Shown one piece after another: positions 8,991 to 17,509 of a stretch of DNA of 64,000 nt. Each line of letters opens with the position of its first letter. The stretch's first letter is position 1. The notes beneath the pieces were generated by a model. That model was not told where the DNA came from, did not search any database, and saw nothing but the letters and a program-made list of their open reading frames with translations. The stretch comes from Pseudomonas fluorescens (GTDB lineage Bacteria; Pseudomonadota; Gammaproteobacteria; Pseudomonadales; Pseudomonadaceae), in assembly GCF_000968015.1 (NCBI RefSeq), contig NZ_LACH01000039.1, positions 62,001 to 126,000 of the forward strand. Reading direction: 5' to 3'. The position numbers and the translations under genes are program-made.

Positions 8991-11900
8991 CAATTTGTAC
9001 CTGCTCTTTGCACCGCCGTGTTAAAGGTTGCAGTCGCCATCTGAATGTGAGACCGGCCACTTTTCACGCCCTCCTTGCGCAGTCGGATCACCCGCTGAAA
9101 ACCGGCAAGAATATTCACATCTTTCATGGCTGTGAAAAAAATCAACTGCACACCAATGGCCTCGGCCAGCATGATCTGGACATCAATCAACGCCCGAGTC
9201 TGTACCTTGGCAAACGGGTTATCAAGAATGAGGGGACAACCGCCTCCGCGTTTAGTGACGGCCTGATGGGTACGTCGCAACTGGCTCATCATCAGGTACA
9301 TGAACATGGCGATGACCACCCCTTGGCCGCCGGACTTTTTCAGCCGCCCGGCATCCTGGTACTGGTGATCGGCATTCTGTTCCATTTGCAGTAATTGCAA
9401 GCCGAACGCGCGTTGTGGGGAAAGATTGATCATGCCAGCCGCGACCAAATCCGCGCCATGTTCAGGAATGACCTTAGTCTCGATCAGCGTGTTCAAGTAA
9501 TGCCGAATAGAAGCCTTCCCAATTTCCGTCGAAACACCTGTAATCGGGTGGCGCATCTTCATGATGACTTTTCCACCGACATAGGGGGCACCTTTTGGCA
9601 CCATGACCTCGCAAGCTTTCTTCAGGACACTCATGCCCTCTTCTACCAACTGATGCACTTCGCCCACGCAATTTTCAAAATCAGGCAGCATGCCGTCCAG
9701 CTCAGACTGAGAGGCTTCCGTACGCTCAACTATGAGCAGCATCAGTCGCTCAAAATCGCTGCAGGTGGTTTCAAAGGAGTTGCTCGACAGCTCGTGCGCA
9801 AGACCCGGATCAACGTCCTGCACCGCCTTTGACTTCACCACATCCGTAAACCCATCGAAGTGCGACTGAGCCAATTTTCGGGCTTCTTCCAGACCGACGC
9901 TTTGCTGCTTATAGCGGTCGAGCACCGCCATCACTTGCGCTTCACCGTCACCTTCAAGCTCAATAAAGTCAGGAGCGGCAGCTTCATGAGGAACCGCAGA
10001 AGTGAGCATTTTCTTATGCTTGTTCAGCACATCGACGTTCTTCTTGCTTTGAGCACGCCCCTGCGATGCTCTCTCGGCTTCTTGCTGATCGGAAACCAGA
10101 GTTTTCTCAAGCTGATCCGTATTGTCCTGGACCATCACGATGTGATGCGCAAGTTCATCATCGCTGAGTGATAGGACATCGTCAGAGGGTTGAGGGGGTT
10201 CAACCTTGGCGAAGAAGGCATCTCTGTCGCTGCTGGCCACCGCATGTGCATTCGATGATGATACAAATGCCTGTTCGTACAAACCGACTTGCGTTATCTG
10301 GGCCGTGCGTTCATGTGCCAGATCGAGGCTTAGCAGGTTGATCACGGCCTCTTCGCGCAGATCGGAAAATTCAAACCTGTACTCCTCGCGGGACGTGGCT
10401 TCCGCTTTACGCAACTGCTCAAGGGCTATCCGGCGAACGCCCAATCGCTGAGATTCCTCAGTATCAAATACGGCTTTGTCGGAATCGTAAGTCTTGATCA
10501 ATGCCTGCAGATCGAAACCAGATTCAAGAGCTGTTCGATAATCGAAGCTGGGATCGAAAATCTCGGTGAGGTCTTTGCGATTCAGCAACTGCTGGGCGCT
10601 TCCCGCAAGATCGAACTGCAATTGCCTCGAGTGGGCGATGATCTTTGCTTTCGAATCGATCAGTTGCTCAAGGCCTTCATTTTCTGTATCCGCTTCTTCC
10701 AGAGACGCTTGCACTGATGCCAACTGTTGCTTCCATTGCGCAAGCGGCTGTTCATACTCGCGCAAATAACGCTCCAGTCGCTGGACCCTGCTGGCCTGGT
10801 TGGCGATTTCACTTGGAATTGGATCTATCTCTTTCTCAAGTCCCTTCGCACGCTCTAGCACTTCAGCAGCTTCTTCCAGGCACCCTGCCTGCATTCTCGT
10901 GAACGCCTGTTCTTCCTCGTAGTGAGTCTGAATGCTTCGCTCAAGCTCCGCGATTCGCACGGCGCCGAAGCGCTCTTGATAGTCCTTGAGTTTGTTGGCC
11001 GCATCACGAGCGTCGTTGCGGCGCTGAATGTGTGCGTCGCGCGTACCTGAGATTTCAGCGATTCGTCGTTCAAAACCGATCAGCGCGGCAGCCGCGGCCT
11101 CCTGGTTATAGGCAGAGTCGTCTTCCGCCGATATCACGACCCGATCGAATGCCGCGACGGCCGCATCAACGGTGGCGAGGGCGACAGTTACCGGGGCACT
11201 CAGGGAGAAGTCAGCACCCGCAACAATCTTGCATGATTTCTCCCACTCTTCGGAGCCCACGCAGACGCCGAGAAACCGGGCGGGGTCGGAGTCGACCAGT
11301 CGACGGGCCTCTTCAGCATCGGGGACAACATTGGCAATGTAGGAATTGGTTGCTCGCGCAGAATGAATGCCGGCAGTCCGAAGTAACCGGACAACTTGAT
11401 CGACGTCATCACTTTGGCCCGCAAGTTCGGATTCTTCGATGGACTGCTTAGCGCGCTCGAGGTTGGCTAGGCGAATGTCCCGCTCCAGCACTTCACGGTC
11501 CATGGATTGGATAAATTCGTAAACGGTGCCCAGCAGAGTCAGGGAATCAGGGTCACATAGCTCAGCTTCGACCACCGAACACAGCAACCGATTTTGCTGA
11601 AGGTCTTCTTGAAGGGTTCTGACATCACCGACTTCTCTGTTCAGATTTTCTCGGATGTGCGCTTCCGCTTGAGCCCGCAATCCATGCTGCGTCGCCTGGT
11701 CACGAAGAAGGTCGACGTGTTGTAGGTAGCCCGTTCGTTCAGCGCGCAAGGTGTCGAGGCGATTTTGCGCCTGGGCAATGGCCGCCGTGATTCTTTCGAT
11801 CGCAGCAGCGGCATCATGATCGAACGCACCAAGTACCCCGTCGTCCAGCAAGCTGGTGCGTTGTATCTCGGCATTATCGATGCCGGCCCCGACTTTTGCC

Positions 11901-13324
11901 TCCTCTTGCTGAAGCGCCCTGATGGATAAGCTCAACGTTTTAATGTGGGCCTTGGCTTGCGTTACTGCCTCAGCAGCCGCCAGCTCAACATTTTTCTCCG
12001 CCAAGCGTTTGTCGTCGTTCTGCTTCAGTAAAATATCGATAGCGCCACGAAGCAGCGCGCCCTGTCTTTCGAGTGCTTCTTTGATAGGGCGCAAGCCCTC
12101 AACTTCTTCTGCCAGCGACCGCTCCTCAATGAGAACCTGCTCATGAGCGCTGGTGATCTTCTTGTACGAAATGGCACCATTGAGATGCCTCAGACGCAAT
12201 TGAGCCGCGTCCTTACCAGCCGTGGCCTCTTCAAACGCCGCTGCAGTGCGATCCACACGGCGCGTGTGCTGCAAAGCACGCATTGAAAGCGTGGACGCGC
12301 GCTGATGTACCAGTTGCGCCTGGTTTTCCAAAATGCGTGAGTTGAGGGTGTCGATCAAGTCACCAAAATTAGTGACCTGCTTTTCTTCACTTAAACGAAC
12401 CAGCTCCATGGCGGCGGCCAGTCCCGAGGCACGGCGTAATAACCCGGTTCGCGCTTCAAGTGCAAGCTCAAAAGCTTTAGAAGATTCACCCAGGGGCTTC
12501 ATGGACGACAGGATTCTGGCCAACTGTACAAGCCGCGCCTCAAGGCGAGGCTTATTCTGGTATTTGTCCGCCACATTCACCACGGTGTTGCGCACCGTTT
12601 GAGCGCGCTCGGGATCCATCGTAAGTGCCATGAGCTTACGAACCAGATCCTCTTCATCCTTGAAAGTCAGGAAGCCGCTTTCCAGGCCACCCTCCTGCCC
12701 ATTGAATTGACGCTGCATGACCAGAAGATCGAGATCCAGCAGTCGTGTGGTGGCAAGATGGGTGGTCCAATCGTGTTGATGGCGAGTGTGGTAAAAGTCT
12801 TCAGGACACTTCCTGTACATTTGAGTCAGCCATTGGTTGAGCTCCGCCATCGTGCTCACCCCCGGCACACCCAGCGTGTTGATGCCGGGTGCCGGGATAT
12901 CTTCAAAGGTGATGCCGTGGTGGGATTCGAACGCGAAAAATACCCGATCGATGTCGTTACCACGTTCAATGACATCGCGCGTTGCAACAGCTTGACCAAT
13001 AACCAACTTGTAGTCCTTGCCCCCCGGCAAACGTGATGGCATTGACCACTCGATGATGATGAAAGATGGCTTGCCGTCTTTGTAGAAATAATCATTGAAC
13101 TGATGGTTGGGGTTCTGCATGTGCTGAATGAACAGATCCCGCCGCGGCTCAAAAATGCTGAACACGTACGACAGTAATGAGGTTTTGCCGCCGGTGTTCT
13201 CCAGGTTGACGATGGCATTAACCGCCTCGTGCGTATCCGGCGCAGTGAAGTCGAGCAAGGTCTGGTCGTACCAGGCCGTGGCGGTACCGTAGCGGCAAAC
13301 ATGCATTCGGGTGATTTTTTGCAT
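8990..13324 (-). CDS. jetC: Wadjet JetC, SMC/MukB-like ATPase
   Basis: This is a protein of 1,444 aa, built like an SMC. It has an N-terminal ATPase half, two long coiled-coil stretches (about 280-560 and 770-1150), and a C-terminal ATPase half. The C-terminal half carries a signature-like KKSGGQGVVIAMFMYL and a Walker B segment, CPLILDNPF. The N-terminal nucleotide loop reads ENTGGKTS at residues 42-49, where the first glycine of a standard Walker A is a leucine (41). JetC dimers extrude plasmid DNA loops using ATP. The start ATG at 13324 follows GAGG at good spacing, nine bases after the jetB stop. Confidence 0.9.
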   Translation of the reverse strand: MQKITRMHVCRYGTATAWYDQTLLDFTAPDTHEAVNAIVNLENTGGKTSLLSYVFSIFEPRRDLFIQHMQNPNHQFNDYFYKDGKPSFIIIEWSMPSRLPGGKDYKLVIGQAVATRDVIERGNDIDRVFFAFESHHGITFEDIPAPGINTLGVPGVSTMAELNQWLTQMYRKCPEDFYHTRHQHDWTTHLATTRLLDLDLLVMQRQFNGQEGGLESGFLTFKDEEDLVRKLMALTMDPERAQTVRNTVVNVADKYQNKPRLEARLVQLARILSSMKPLGESSKAFELALEARTGLLRRASGLAAAMELVRLSEEKQVTNFGDLIDTLNSRILENQAQLVHQRASTLSMRALQHTRRVDRTAAAFEEATAGKDAAQLRLRHLNGAISYKKITSAHEQVLIEERSLAEEVEGLRPIKEALERQGALLRGAIDILLKQNDDKRLAEKNVELAAAEAVTQAKAHIKTLSLSIRALQQEEAKVGAGIDNAEIQRTSLLDDGVLGAFDHDAAAAIERITAAIAQAQNRLDTLRAERTGYLQHVDLLRDQATQHGLRAQAEAHIRENLNREVGDVRTLQEDLQQNRLLCSVVEAELCDPDSLTLLGTVYEFIQSMDREVLERDIRLANLERAKQSIEESELAGQSDDVDQVVRLLRTAGIHSARATNSYIANVVPDAEEARRLVDSDPARFLGVCVGSEEWEKSCKIVAGADFSLSAPVTVALATVDAAVAAFDRVVISAEDDSAYNQEAAAAALIGFERRIAEISGTRDAHIQRRNDARDAANKLKDYQERFGAVRIAELERSIQTHYEEEQAFTRMQAGCLEEAAEVLERAKGLEKEIDPIPSEIANQASRVQRLERYLREYEQPLAQWKQQLASVQASLEEADTENEGLEQLIDSKAKIIAHSRQLQFDLAGSAQQLLNRKDLTEIFDPSFDYRTALESGFDLQALIKTYDSDKAVFDTEESQRLGVRRIALEQLRKAEATSREEYRFEFSDLREEAVINLLSLDLAHERTAQITQVGLYEQAFVSSSNAHAVASSDRDAFFAKVEPPQPSDDVLSLSDDELAHHIVMVQDNTDQLEKTLVSDQQEAERASQGRAQSKKNVDVLNKHKKMLTSAVPHEAAAPDFIELEGDGEAQVMAVLDRYKQQSVGLEEARKLAQSHFDGFTDVVKSKAVQDVDPGLAHELSSNSFETTCSDFERLMLLIVERTEASQSELDGMLPDFENCVGEVHQLVEEGMSVLKKACEVMVPKGAPYVGGKVIMKMRHPITGVSTEIGKASIRHYLNTLIETKVIPEHGADLVAAGMINLSPQRAFGLQLLQMEQNADHQYQDAGRLKKSGGQGVVIAMFMYLMMSQLRRTHQAVTKRGGGCPLILDNPFAKVQTRALIDVQIMLAEAIGVQLIFFTAMKDVNILAGFQRVIRLRKEGVKSGRSHIQMATATFNTAVQRAGTN

Positions 13325-13333
13325 ACAAAATCC

Positions 13334-14044
13334 TCAGGCCGTTGCGCCGGAACGCACATAGTCAAATAGTCGCGGTAGCGTCCGTTCACGCAACTGAATA
13401 CGCAGTCGATGGGTGGCGGTAAATTCAACCGCTTCGCCCTCATCCTGAGCCCCCACGTTATTCACCAGCCCGTACTCAATCAGGTAGTTGAGTGCCATGC
13501 GCACCAGTCCTTCAATCGAGTTGGGTGACGCGCGATCGGCTTGGGGGATCGAAACCGGCAGGCTGTGAATGTAGCTCCAGCCTGGTCGCAGCTCCTCTCG
13601 GGAATAATCATTGGAATCTTCGAGTGCACTCATGCGCCCGGACAAACCCGTCAAGGTGTCCCTGAACATGGCCAGCGTCGCCGGCATTGGAAACCGACTG
13701 TCATCTTCAATCAGAGCGGTCGTTGGATAAAACACCGCGCAGATGGCCAAGAAGCTCAGCGCCAGCGCCACGCGTTGGTCTTCAGACAGGATTTTGCGAA
13801 GATCGCCAAGTCGTATGGAAAAGCGGCTTTCCTTACGTGCCGGGGCGATGATCAAGCCTCGCTCGCTGACATCCAGCACCATCAATTCCATTCCTTCAGC
13901 AATTTCCGCGAGGACCTGCTGCAGTTCTGGGCTGGCGCGGTACCGAGCCAATAGCTCGCGATACTCCACGTCATTGGCCGGGGTCGCACTTAGATTGAGT
14001 GCCCGATAAATCAGACGTGCAGCGGCGCTGTTCTGGTTATCCAA
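13334..14044 (-). CDS. jetB: Wadjet JetB, KITE-like subunit (DUF4194 type)
   Basis: The protein is 236 aa, the size expected of JetB, and lies between jetA and jetC. It is a winged-helix-rich protein with a late hydrophobic stretch and ends in an Arg-rich tail (RLRIQLRERTLPRLFDYV). JetB is the MukE/KITE-like partner that bridges JetA and the SMC heads. The frame begins with TTG at 14044, and AGGAGG lies five bases upstream, so I accept the TTG start. Only ten bases separate it from the jetA stop. Assignment depends on operon position and size as much as on sequence. Confidence 0.82.
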   Translation of the reverse strand: MDNQNSAAARLIYRALNLSATPANDVEYRELLARYRASPELQQVLAEIAEGMELMVLDVSERGLIIAPARKESRFSIRLGDLRKILSEDQRVALALSFLAICAVFYPTTALIEDDSRFPMPATLAMFRDTLTGLSGRMSALEDSNDYSREELRPGWSYIHSLPVSIPQADRASPNSIEGLVRMALNYLIEYGLVNNVGAQDEGEAVEFTATHRLRIQLRERTLPRLFDYVRSGATA

Positions 14045-14053
14045 TTGAACCTC

Positions 14054-15529
14054 CTAGACCTTTGTCTTGACGTCGAACCTGAGGTTATCGCCTCGGACCA
14101 CCCGGGTTTCATATTCACCATCGAGCACGGCATGGTGGTTTTCAAATTCTGATTCGCTGTCGGGGAAGCTGCGATAAAGGCAGAACGCAATGCACTGTTG
14201 TTCAATCGCACTGAAGCCTTCGTGTGTTCCCGCATCGATCAGTTCATCAATCCGCCAAGAGCGGTTTTCTTCAAATTTTGCGGATAGCCATTGAGAAATT
14301 TTGACGACCAACTGATCTGGAAACGGATCTGGCCAGATCTGGAACGGCTCGAACTCGTCGTCATCCTCGTCATCCTCGTCATCATTTGCGTCTTTGGTTA
14401 ACTGACGTCGCTCCATCAGGATGCTGAGCAGGTTCGATAAATCAGGTGTTTTGGGAAACACGGCCGGGAACAAACTGACAATGAGATCTTCGGCCGCCTG
14501 AGCCAACTGCGCTCCTGGGCGGATCATTGCTTGCGGAAGAAGATGTGTCTCAAGATCAGGAATGCCGGAAGATTTTCGGGCTCGAAACGCGGCTGTCTGA
14601 GCCTCGATGAAACGCCCTTCGGCGCTGCTAACTTCAAGCTGCAGCCGGGCTCTTACGGTGCCGGCCTTCGACAACAAGTCATGCAGGCTTGAAAGCTCTT
14701 GCTTGCTCTTGATGTTTTCGACTTCACCCATCTTGTTGCGAATCGCCATGAGCAACCGCCCCTCTTCTTCTTGACGGGCTTTGACGTGTTGGCGAGAGTC
14801 GTCTAACTGAGGCTTGATGTCCGTACTCCACCTCACCGTTCCCGGCGCGCGGATTGCCTGAACGATTTGCCCATGAATGTGTTGCCGATGCTCAATGGAC
14901 AGCACCATGGCGCGCCTGGCGAACTCCGCGGCCTGCTCAAAACGCCCCCTTTCGATCAGGATCTGCATCATCTTTTCCATAAGAATCTGCTGATCTTCAA
15001 CATCCACATTCAGCATGCCGATCAGAAGCAGATAACCCTCTGGTGAGGGGCGATACCGATAGACATCATCAAGATCCGGCTCAAGAGTCACCAGGCGAAA
15101 GCGGTACACGAGGGTTTGCAGTGTGGGCGCGTGAAAGTAGGTGAATTCGAATTCTTTGTAGTTCTCCGCTTTATTGCTCAAACAGCCAATCACGACATCG
15201 GCTGCCTTTGCACACGCTGAGCTGGATTTTTCTGGCCGGATCCGACAGATCAGTGAATTCACATAGGTGTGCACATCCGCCATGCTGTACCCCGCGCCGA
15301 CAGCAGATCCCTCCATCATGAAATTGAGGGTGGCCATGCACAGGTAGTGGGTGTCCAGCCCATCAAACAGAGGCTCTCCATCCTCGTCTTGATGGAAATT
15401 ACGAGTCGCATGAAGCTGATTCATTGGTTCCAGCAACCGCTGATTTCGCAGCTGAGGCGATAAGTCGATCAACTCGCTCTTGGGCTCGCCCAGCGAATCG
15501 GATGCATCGGGCAGCTGTTCGTTTGGCAT
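14054..15529 (-). CDS. jetA: Wadjet JetA, kleisin-like subunit
   Basis: The protein is 491 aa. The N-terminal 200 residues are helical with winged-helix character. A coiled-coil follows around 240-320. Near residues 385-395 there is an acidic run (DDEDDEDDDE), then a C-terminal winged-helix-like domain. JetA is the MukF-like kleisin that links the two JetC heads. It is the first gene of the minus-strand operon jetA-jetB-jetC-jetD. The ATG at 15529 lies 93 bases from the divergent WYL gene, so both promoters are in that short gap. I do not assign the Wadjet subtype. Confidence 0.82.
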   Translation of the reverse strand: MPNEQLPDASDSLGEPKSELIDLSPQLRNQRLLEPMNQLHATRNFHQDEDGEPLFDGLDTHYLCMATLNFMMEGSAVGAGYSMADVHTYVNSLICRIRPEKSSSACAKAADVVIGCLSNKAENYKEFEFTYFHAPTLQTLVYRFRLVTLEPDLDDVYRYRPSPEGYLLLIGMLNVDVEDQQILMEKMMQILIERGRFEQAAEFARRAMVLSIEHRQHIHGQIVQAIRAPGTVRWSTDIKPQLDDSRQHVKARQEEEGRLLMAIRNKMGEVENIKSKQELSSLHDLLSKAGTVRARLQLEVSSAEGRFIEAQTAAFRARKSSGIPDLETHLLPQAMIRPGAQLAQAAEDLIVSLFPAVFPKTPDLSNLLSILMERRQLTKDANDDEDDEDDDEFEPFQIWPDPFPDQLVVKISQWLSAKFEENRSWRIDELIDAGTHEGFSAIEQQCIAFCLYRSFPDSESEFENHHAVLDGEYETRVVRGDNLRFDVKTKV

Positions 15530-15622
15530 GGAGTTCTAATCTGCTCAGCAATGAGATCAATATTATTCCTAATGCTCATCATTTTGATAGCAATGCCAGA
15601 ATTCTATTGATGATCGTGTAAC
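15530..15622. promoter_or_regulatory. Divergent jetA/WYL promoter region
   Basis: This AT-rich gap of 93 bases sits between the jetA start and the WYL regulator start. TCAATA near 15556 and TATTGA near 15605 are inverted matches that could belong to an operator for the WYL protein, since BrxR/CapW-type regulators bind between themselves and the defence genes they control. The repeat is short and may be chance. Confidence 0.35.
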
Positions 15623-16534
15623 ATGACAATCCCCTTCATCACAAAAAGTTCGACCATGCTTGAACACCTCAGTCAGCCACAACGAGACCGCCTCGCCTTC
15701 ATAGATCTCAGACTGCGTATGCTAGGTGAGCTCAAACGTCAGCATTTAATCGAGCGCTTTGAAATTCAGGAAGCGGCTGCTAGTCGGGACATCGCGCTGT
15801 ACAAAACGCTCCGTTCGCACAACCTGGTGTATGACGCGAGTTCGCGTATCTACAAAGCCAGTGAGTCCTTCGAGAGCCTGTTCGATTCCACCGCGGAACA
15901 AGCGCTAATTTGGGTCACCAAAGGGTTAGGCGATGGGGAACCCCGAAACACCACACCTGGGATCACGGTCGATTTTCCTGATCAACTGTCGTGGCCGAAA
16001 CTCGATATCCTGGCTCACGTCACCCAGGCAATTCATCAGAAATGCCCACTGCAGATTGATTACGAGTCGTTGAACGGTTCCAGCCAACGCGTCATCGTGC
16101 CTTTTTCTCTGATCGACAATGGACTTCGCTGGCATGTTCGTGGGTTTGACAGGAAGTCGGGAGAGTTCCGAGATTTCGTCATCACCCGGATCCGCAAGGC
16201 GAGCCCTCTTCCCGATGATCCCGTTGCTGTTCACGAGACGAGCGATCGAGACATCCAGTGGACGAGAATCGTTGAACTGACACTTATCCCTCACCCAGAT
16301 CAACTGCGACCGGAAGTCACGCTCATGGATTACGCAATGGTTGATGGAATGCTGTCGCTGAAACTTCGGGCGGCTACGGCGGGCTACACCCTACGCAAGT
16401 GGAGTGTGGACTGTTCACCAGATCACAGCCTCAGGGGTCCAGAATTTAGGTTGTGGTTGTCCGACCCCTTGGCACTGTACGGCGTCAAGAACGCGATCCT
16501 TGCCCCTGGTTATGTCGCACCTGACGCGCGCTAA
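15623..16534 (+). CDS. WYL-domain transcriptional regulator (BrxR/CapW type)
   Basis: The protein is 303 aa. Residues 12-70 form a winged helix-turn-helix (QRDRLAFIDLRLRMLGELKR). A WYL domain spans about 130-200 with PLQIDYESLNG, LIDNGLRWHVRGFD and FRDFVITRI. A C-terminal WCX-like extension follows. BrxR/CapW-type proteins of this layout repress defence operons and respond to infection-linked nucleotides or DNA. Its divergent position 93 bases from jetA suggests it controls the Wadjet operon. ATG 15623 is used; the ATG at 15656 would give a more family-like N-terminus, and neither has a strong ribosome-binding site. Confidence 0.85.
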   Translation: MTIPFITKSSTMLEHLSQPQRDRLAFIDLRLRMLGELKRQHLIERFEIQEAAASRDIALYKTLRSHNLVYDASSRIYKASESFESLFDSTAEQALIWVTKGLGDGEPRNTTPGITVDFPDQLSWPKLDILAHVTQAIHQKCPLQIDYESLNGSSQRVIVPFSLIDNGLRWHVRGFDRKSGEFRDFVITRIRKASPLPDDPVAVHETSDRDIQWTRIVELTLIPHPDQLRPEVTLMDYAMVDGMLSLKLRAATAGYTLRKWSVDCSPDHSLRGPEFRLWLSDPLALYGVKNAILAPGYVAPDAR

Positions 16535-16640
16535 TTTTGAATGGATGGTAGGTGGCACTGGCGATGGTTTTCTCGTTTGGATAATCAATCGACAGCGTTG
16601 ACCTCGGACTAATCACCTTAAGGCTCGCCGGTAAAAGCTA

Positions 16641-16889
16641 TTGACGATTGATCAGTTGCGCGAACTCGTCCCAGAGACACCGTTTCAAGGAAGCGATGGC
16701 TACCCTTTCGTCATCGTGTTGGACCAACACATCCCTCAACCTTGGCGGATGAGGTTTGAAGCTGCGAGCGCAGGATCCACTCGATTGCACGAGGGTAGCT
16801 ACGCGAGCGATTGGCGGCGTTTTTTACGGCTGTGGATGCGAGAGATGGAGCACCTTGCCGCACACAGGAAAGGTGGATTTCATGATTGA
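16641..16889 (+). CDS. Small hypothetical protein, overlaps the next gene
   Basis: The protein is 82 aa. It starts with TTG at 16641 and reads TIDQLRELVPETPF at its N-terminus, followed by a mixed segment with many Arg and Trp residues. Its stop codon overlaps the ATG of the next small gene by eight bases (ATGATTGA), so the two are likely translationally coupled. I do not recognise the family. The coupling to a second small gene is the main support for coding. Confidence 0.55.
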   Translation: MTIDQLRELVPETPFQGSDGYPFVIVLDQHIPQPWRMRFEAASAGSTRLHEGSYASDWRRFLRLWMREMEHLAAHRKGGFHD

Positions 16890-17040
16890 ACTTGATTTGA
16901 ATACAAACGATGCAGAAGCGCTTTTGAGGCATTGCGAAAGCTATGTGCCTACGGATGATGACCCGCGGGAAAAACGACGCTTGCAGGCTGCTCTAGAGGC
17001 TCTTCGAGAGGCATTGATTCAGCATCTTCACTCGGATTAA
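16882..17040 (+). CDS. Very small hypothetical protein, 52 aa
   Basis: It starts at the ATG at 16882 inside the end of the previous gene, with AGGAAAGGTGG about ten bases upstream. The product is acidic and helical, beginning IELDLNTNDAEALLRHCESY and ending in LIQHLHSD. It has the look of a small regulatory or adaptor protein, but no function can be assigned. Overlap with the 82-aa gene suggests a two-gene unit. Confidence 0.55.
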   Translation: MIELDLNTNDAEALLRHCESYVPTDDDPREKRRLQAALEALREALIQHLHSD

Positions 17041-17078
17041 ATATCGCCACACACTGAAGCAACCACGTGCAATGCAAA

Positions 17079-17243
17079 TTACTCCAGCCGCTTGAGCTCC
17101 ACAGTCCCAACCAGAAAATCGAGGAAAACGCGAACACGAACCGGCTGCGCACCATTGCCAAGAAACACAGCGTGGATGGGATCTGTGTCCCCAGGGTTGA
17201 AAGCTTGCAGTACTAGCACCAGTGCTCCTGATGCAACTTTGGC
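17079..17243 (-). pseudogene. 3' remnant of a LysR-family regulator gene
   Basis: About 50 residues remain, ending at the stop codon at 17079. AKVASGALVLVLQAF, PIHAVFLGNG and VRVFLDFLVG match the last strands and helix of a LysR effector domain, where SGxLVxVL, PIHxV and KVRxFxDFL are typical. The DNA-binding domain and most of the sensor domain are absent. Its upstream side meets the SDR remnant on the other strand within about ten bases, so this is a deletion scar. It is not expected to be functional. Confidence 0.65.
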
Positions 17244-17452
17244 GGGAAATTGCTGAGCGCCACAATTTGGTCCAGCCTGATCTGGCAAAGCTGGTCGGCT
17301 GGGGGTTCGGGGATGCCATCTTTCATGTTGAGACGGACATCATTTCGGATCTGAACAAGATCTACCTATACGGTTTCACCGAAAGGGTCGACTCAAAAGC
17401 TTCGCTGTTCGAGGCACTGGACAGCTTGAAGAGAAAGCGCGTGCTCCCTTAG
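17234..17452 (+). pseudogene. 3' remnant of an SDR/epimerase-family gene
   Basis: About 70 residues remain, with WREIAERHNL, LVGWGFGDAIFHVE, DIISDLNKIYLYGF and a closing LKRKRVLP. This matches the C-terminus of a family of NAD-dependent epimerase/SDR proteins, which carry the pattern W-x-FGD, then SD-x-x-K-x-x-x-x-GF. No cofactor-binding region precedes it. It abuts the LysR remnant on the opposite strand, so a divergent regulator-enzyme pair probably lost both its 5' ends in one deletion. Confidence 0.6.
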
Positions 17453-17509
17453 TCACCTGGATTGCCGCTGGAGGACAGACTTCACCAGCGCCCTTCTCGA
17501 GGGCATGCT

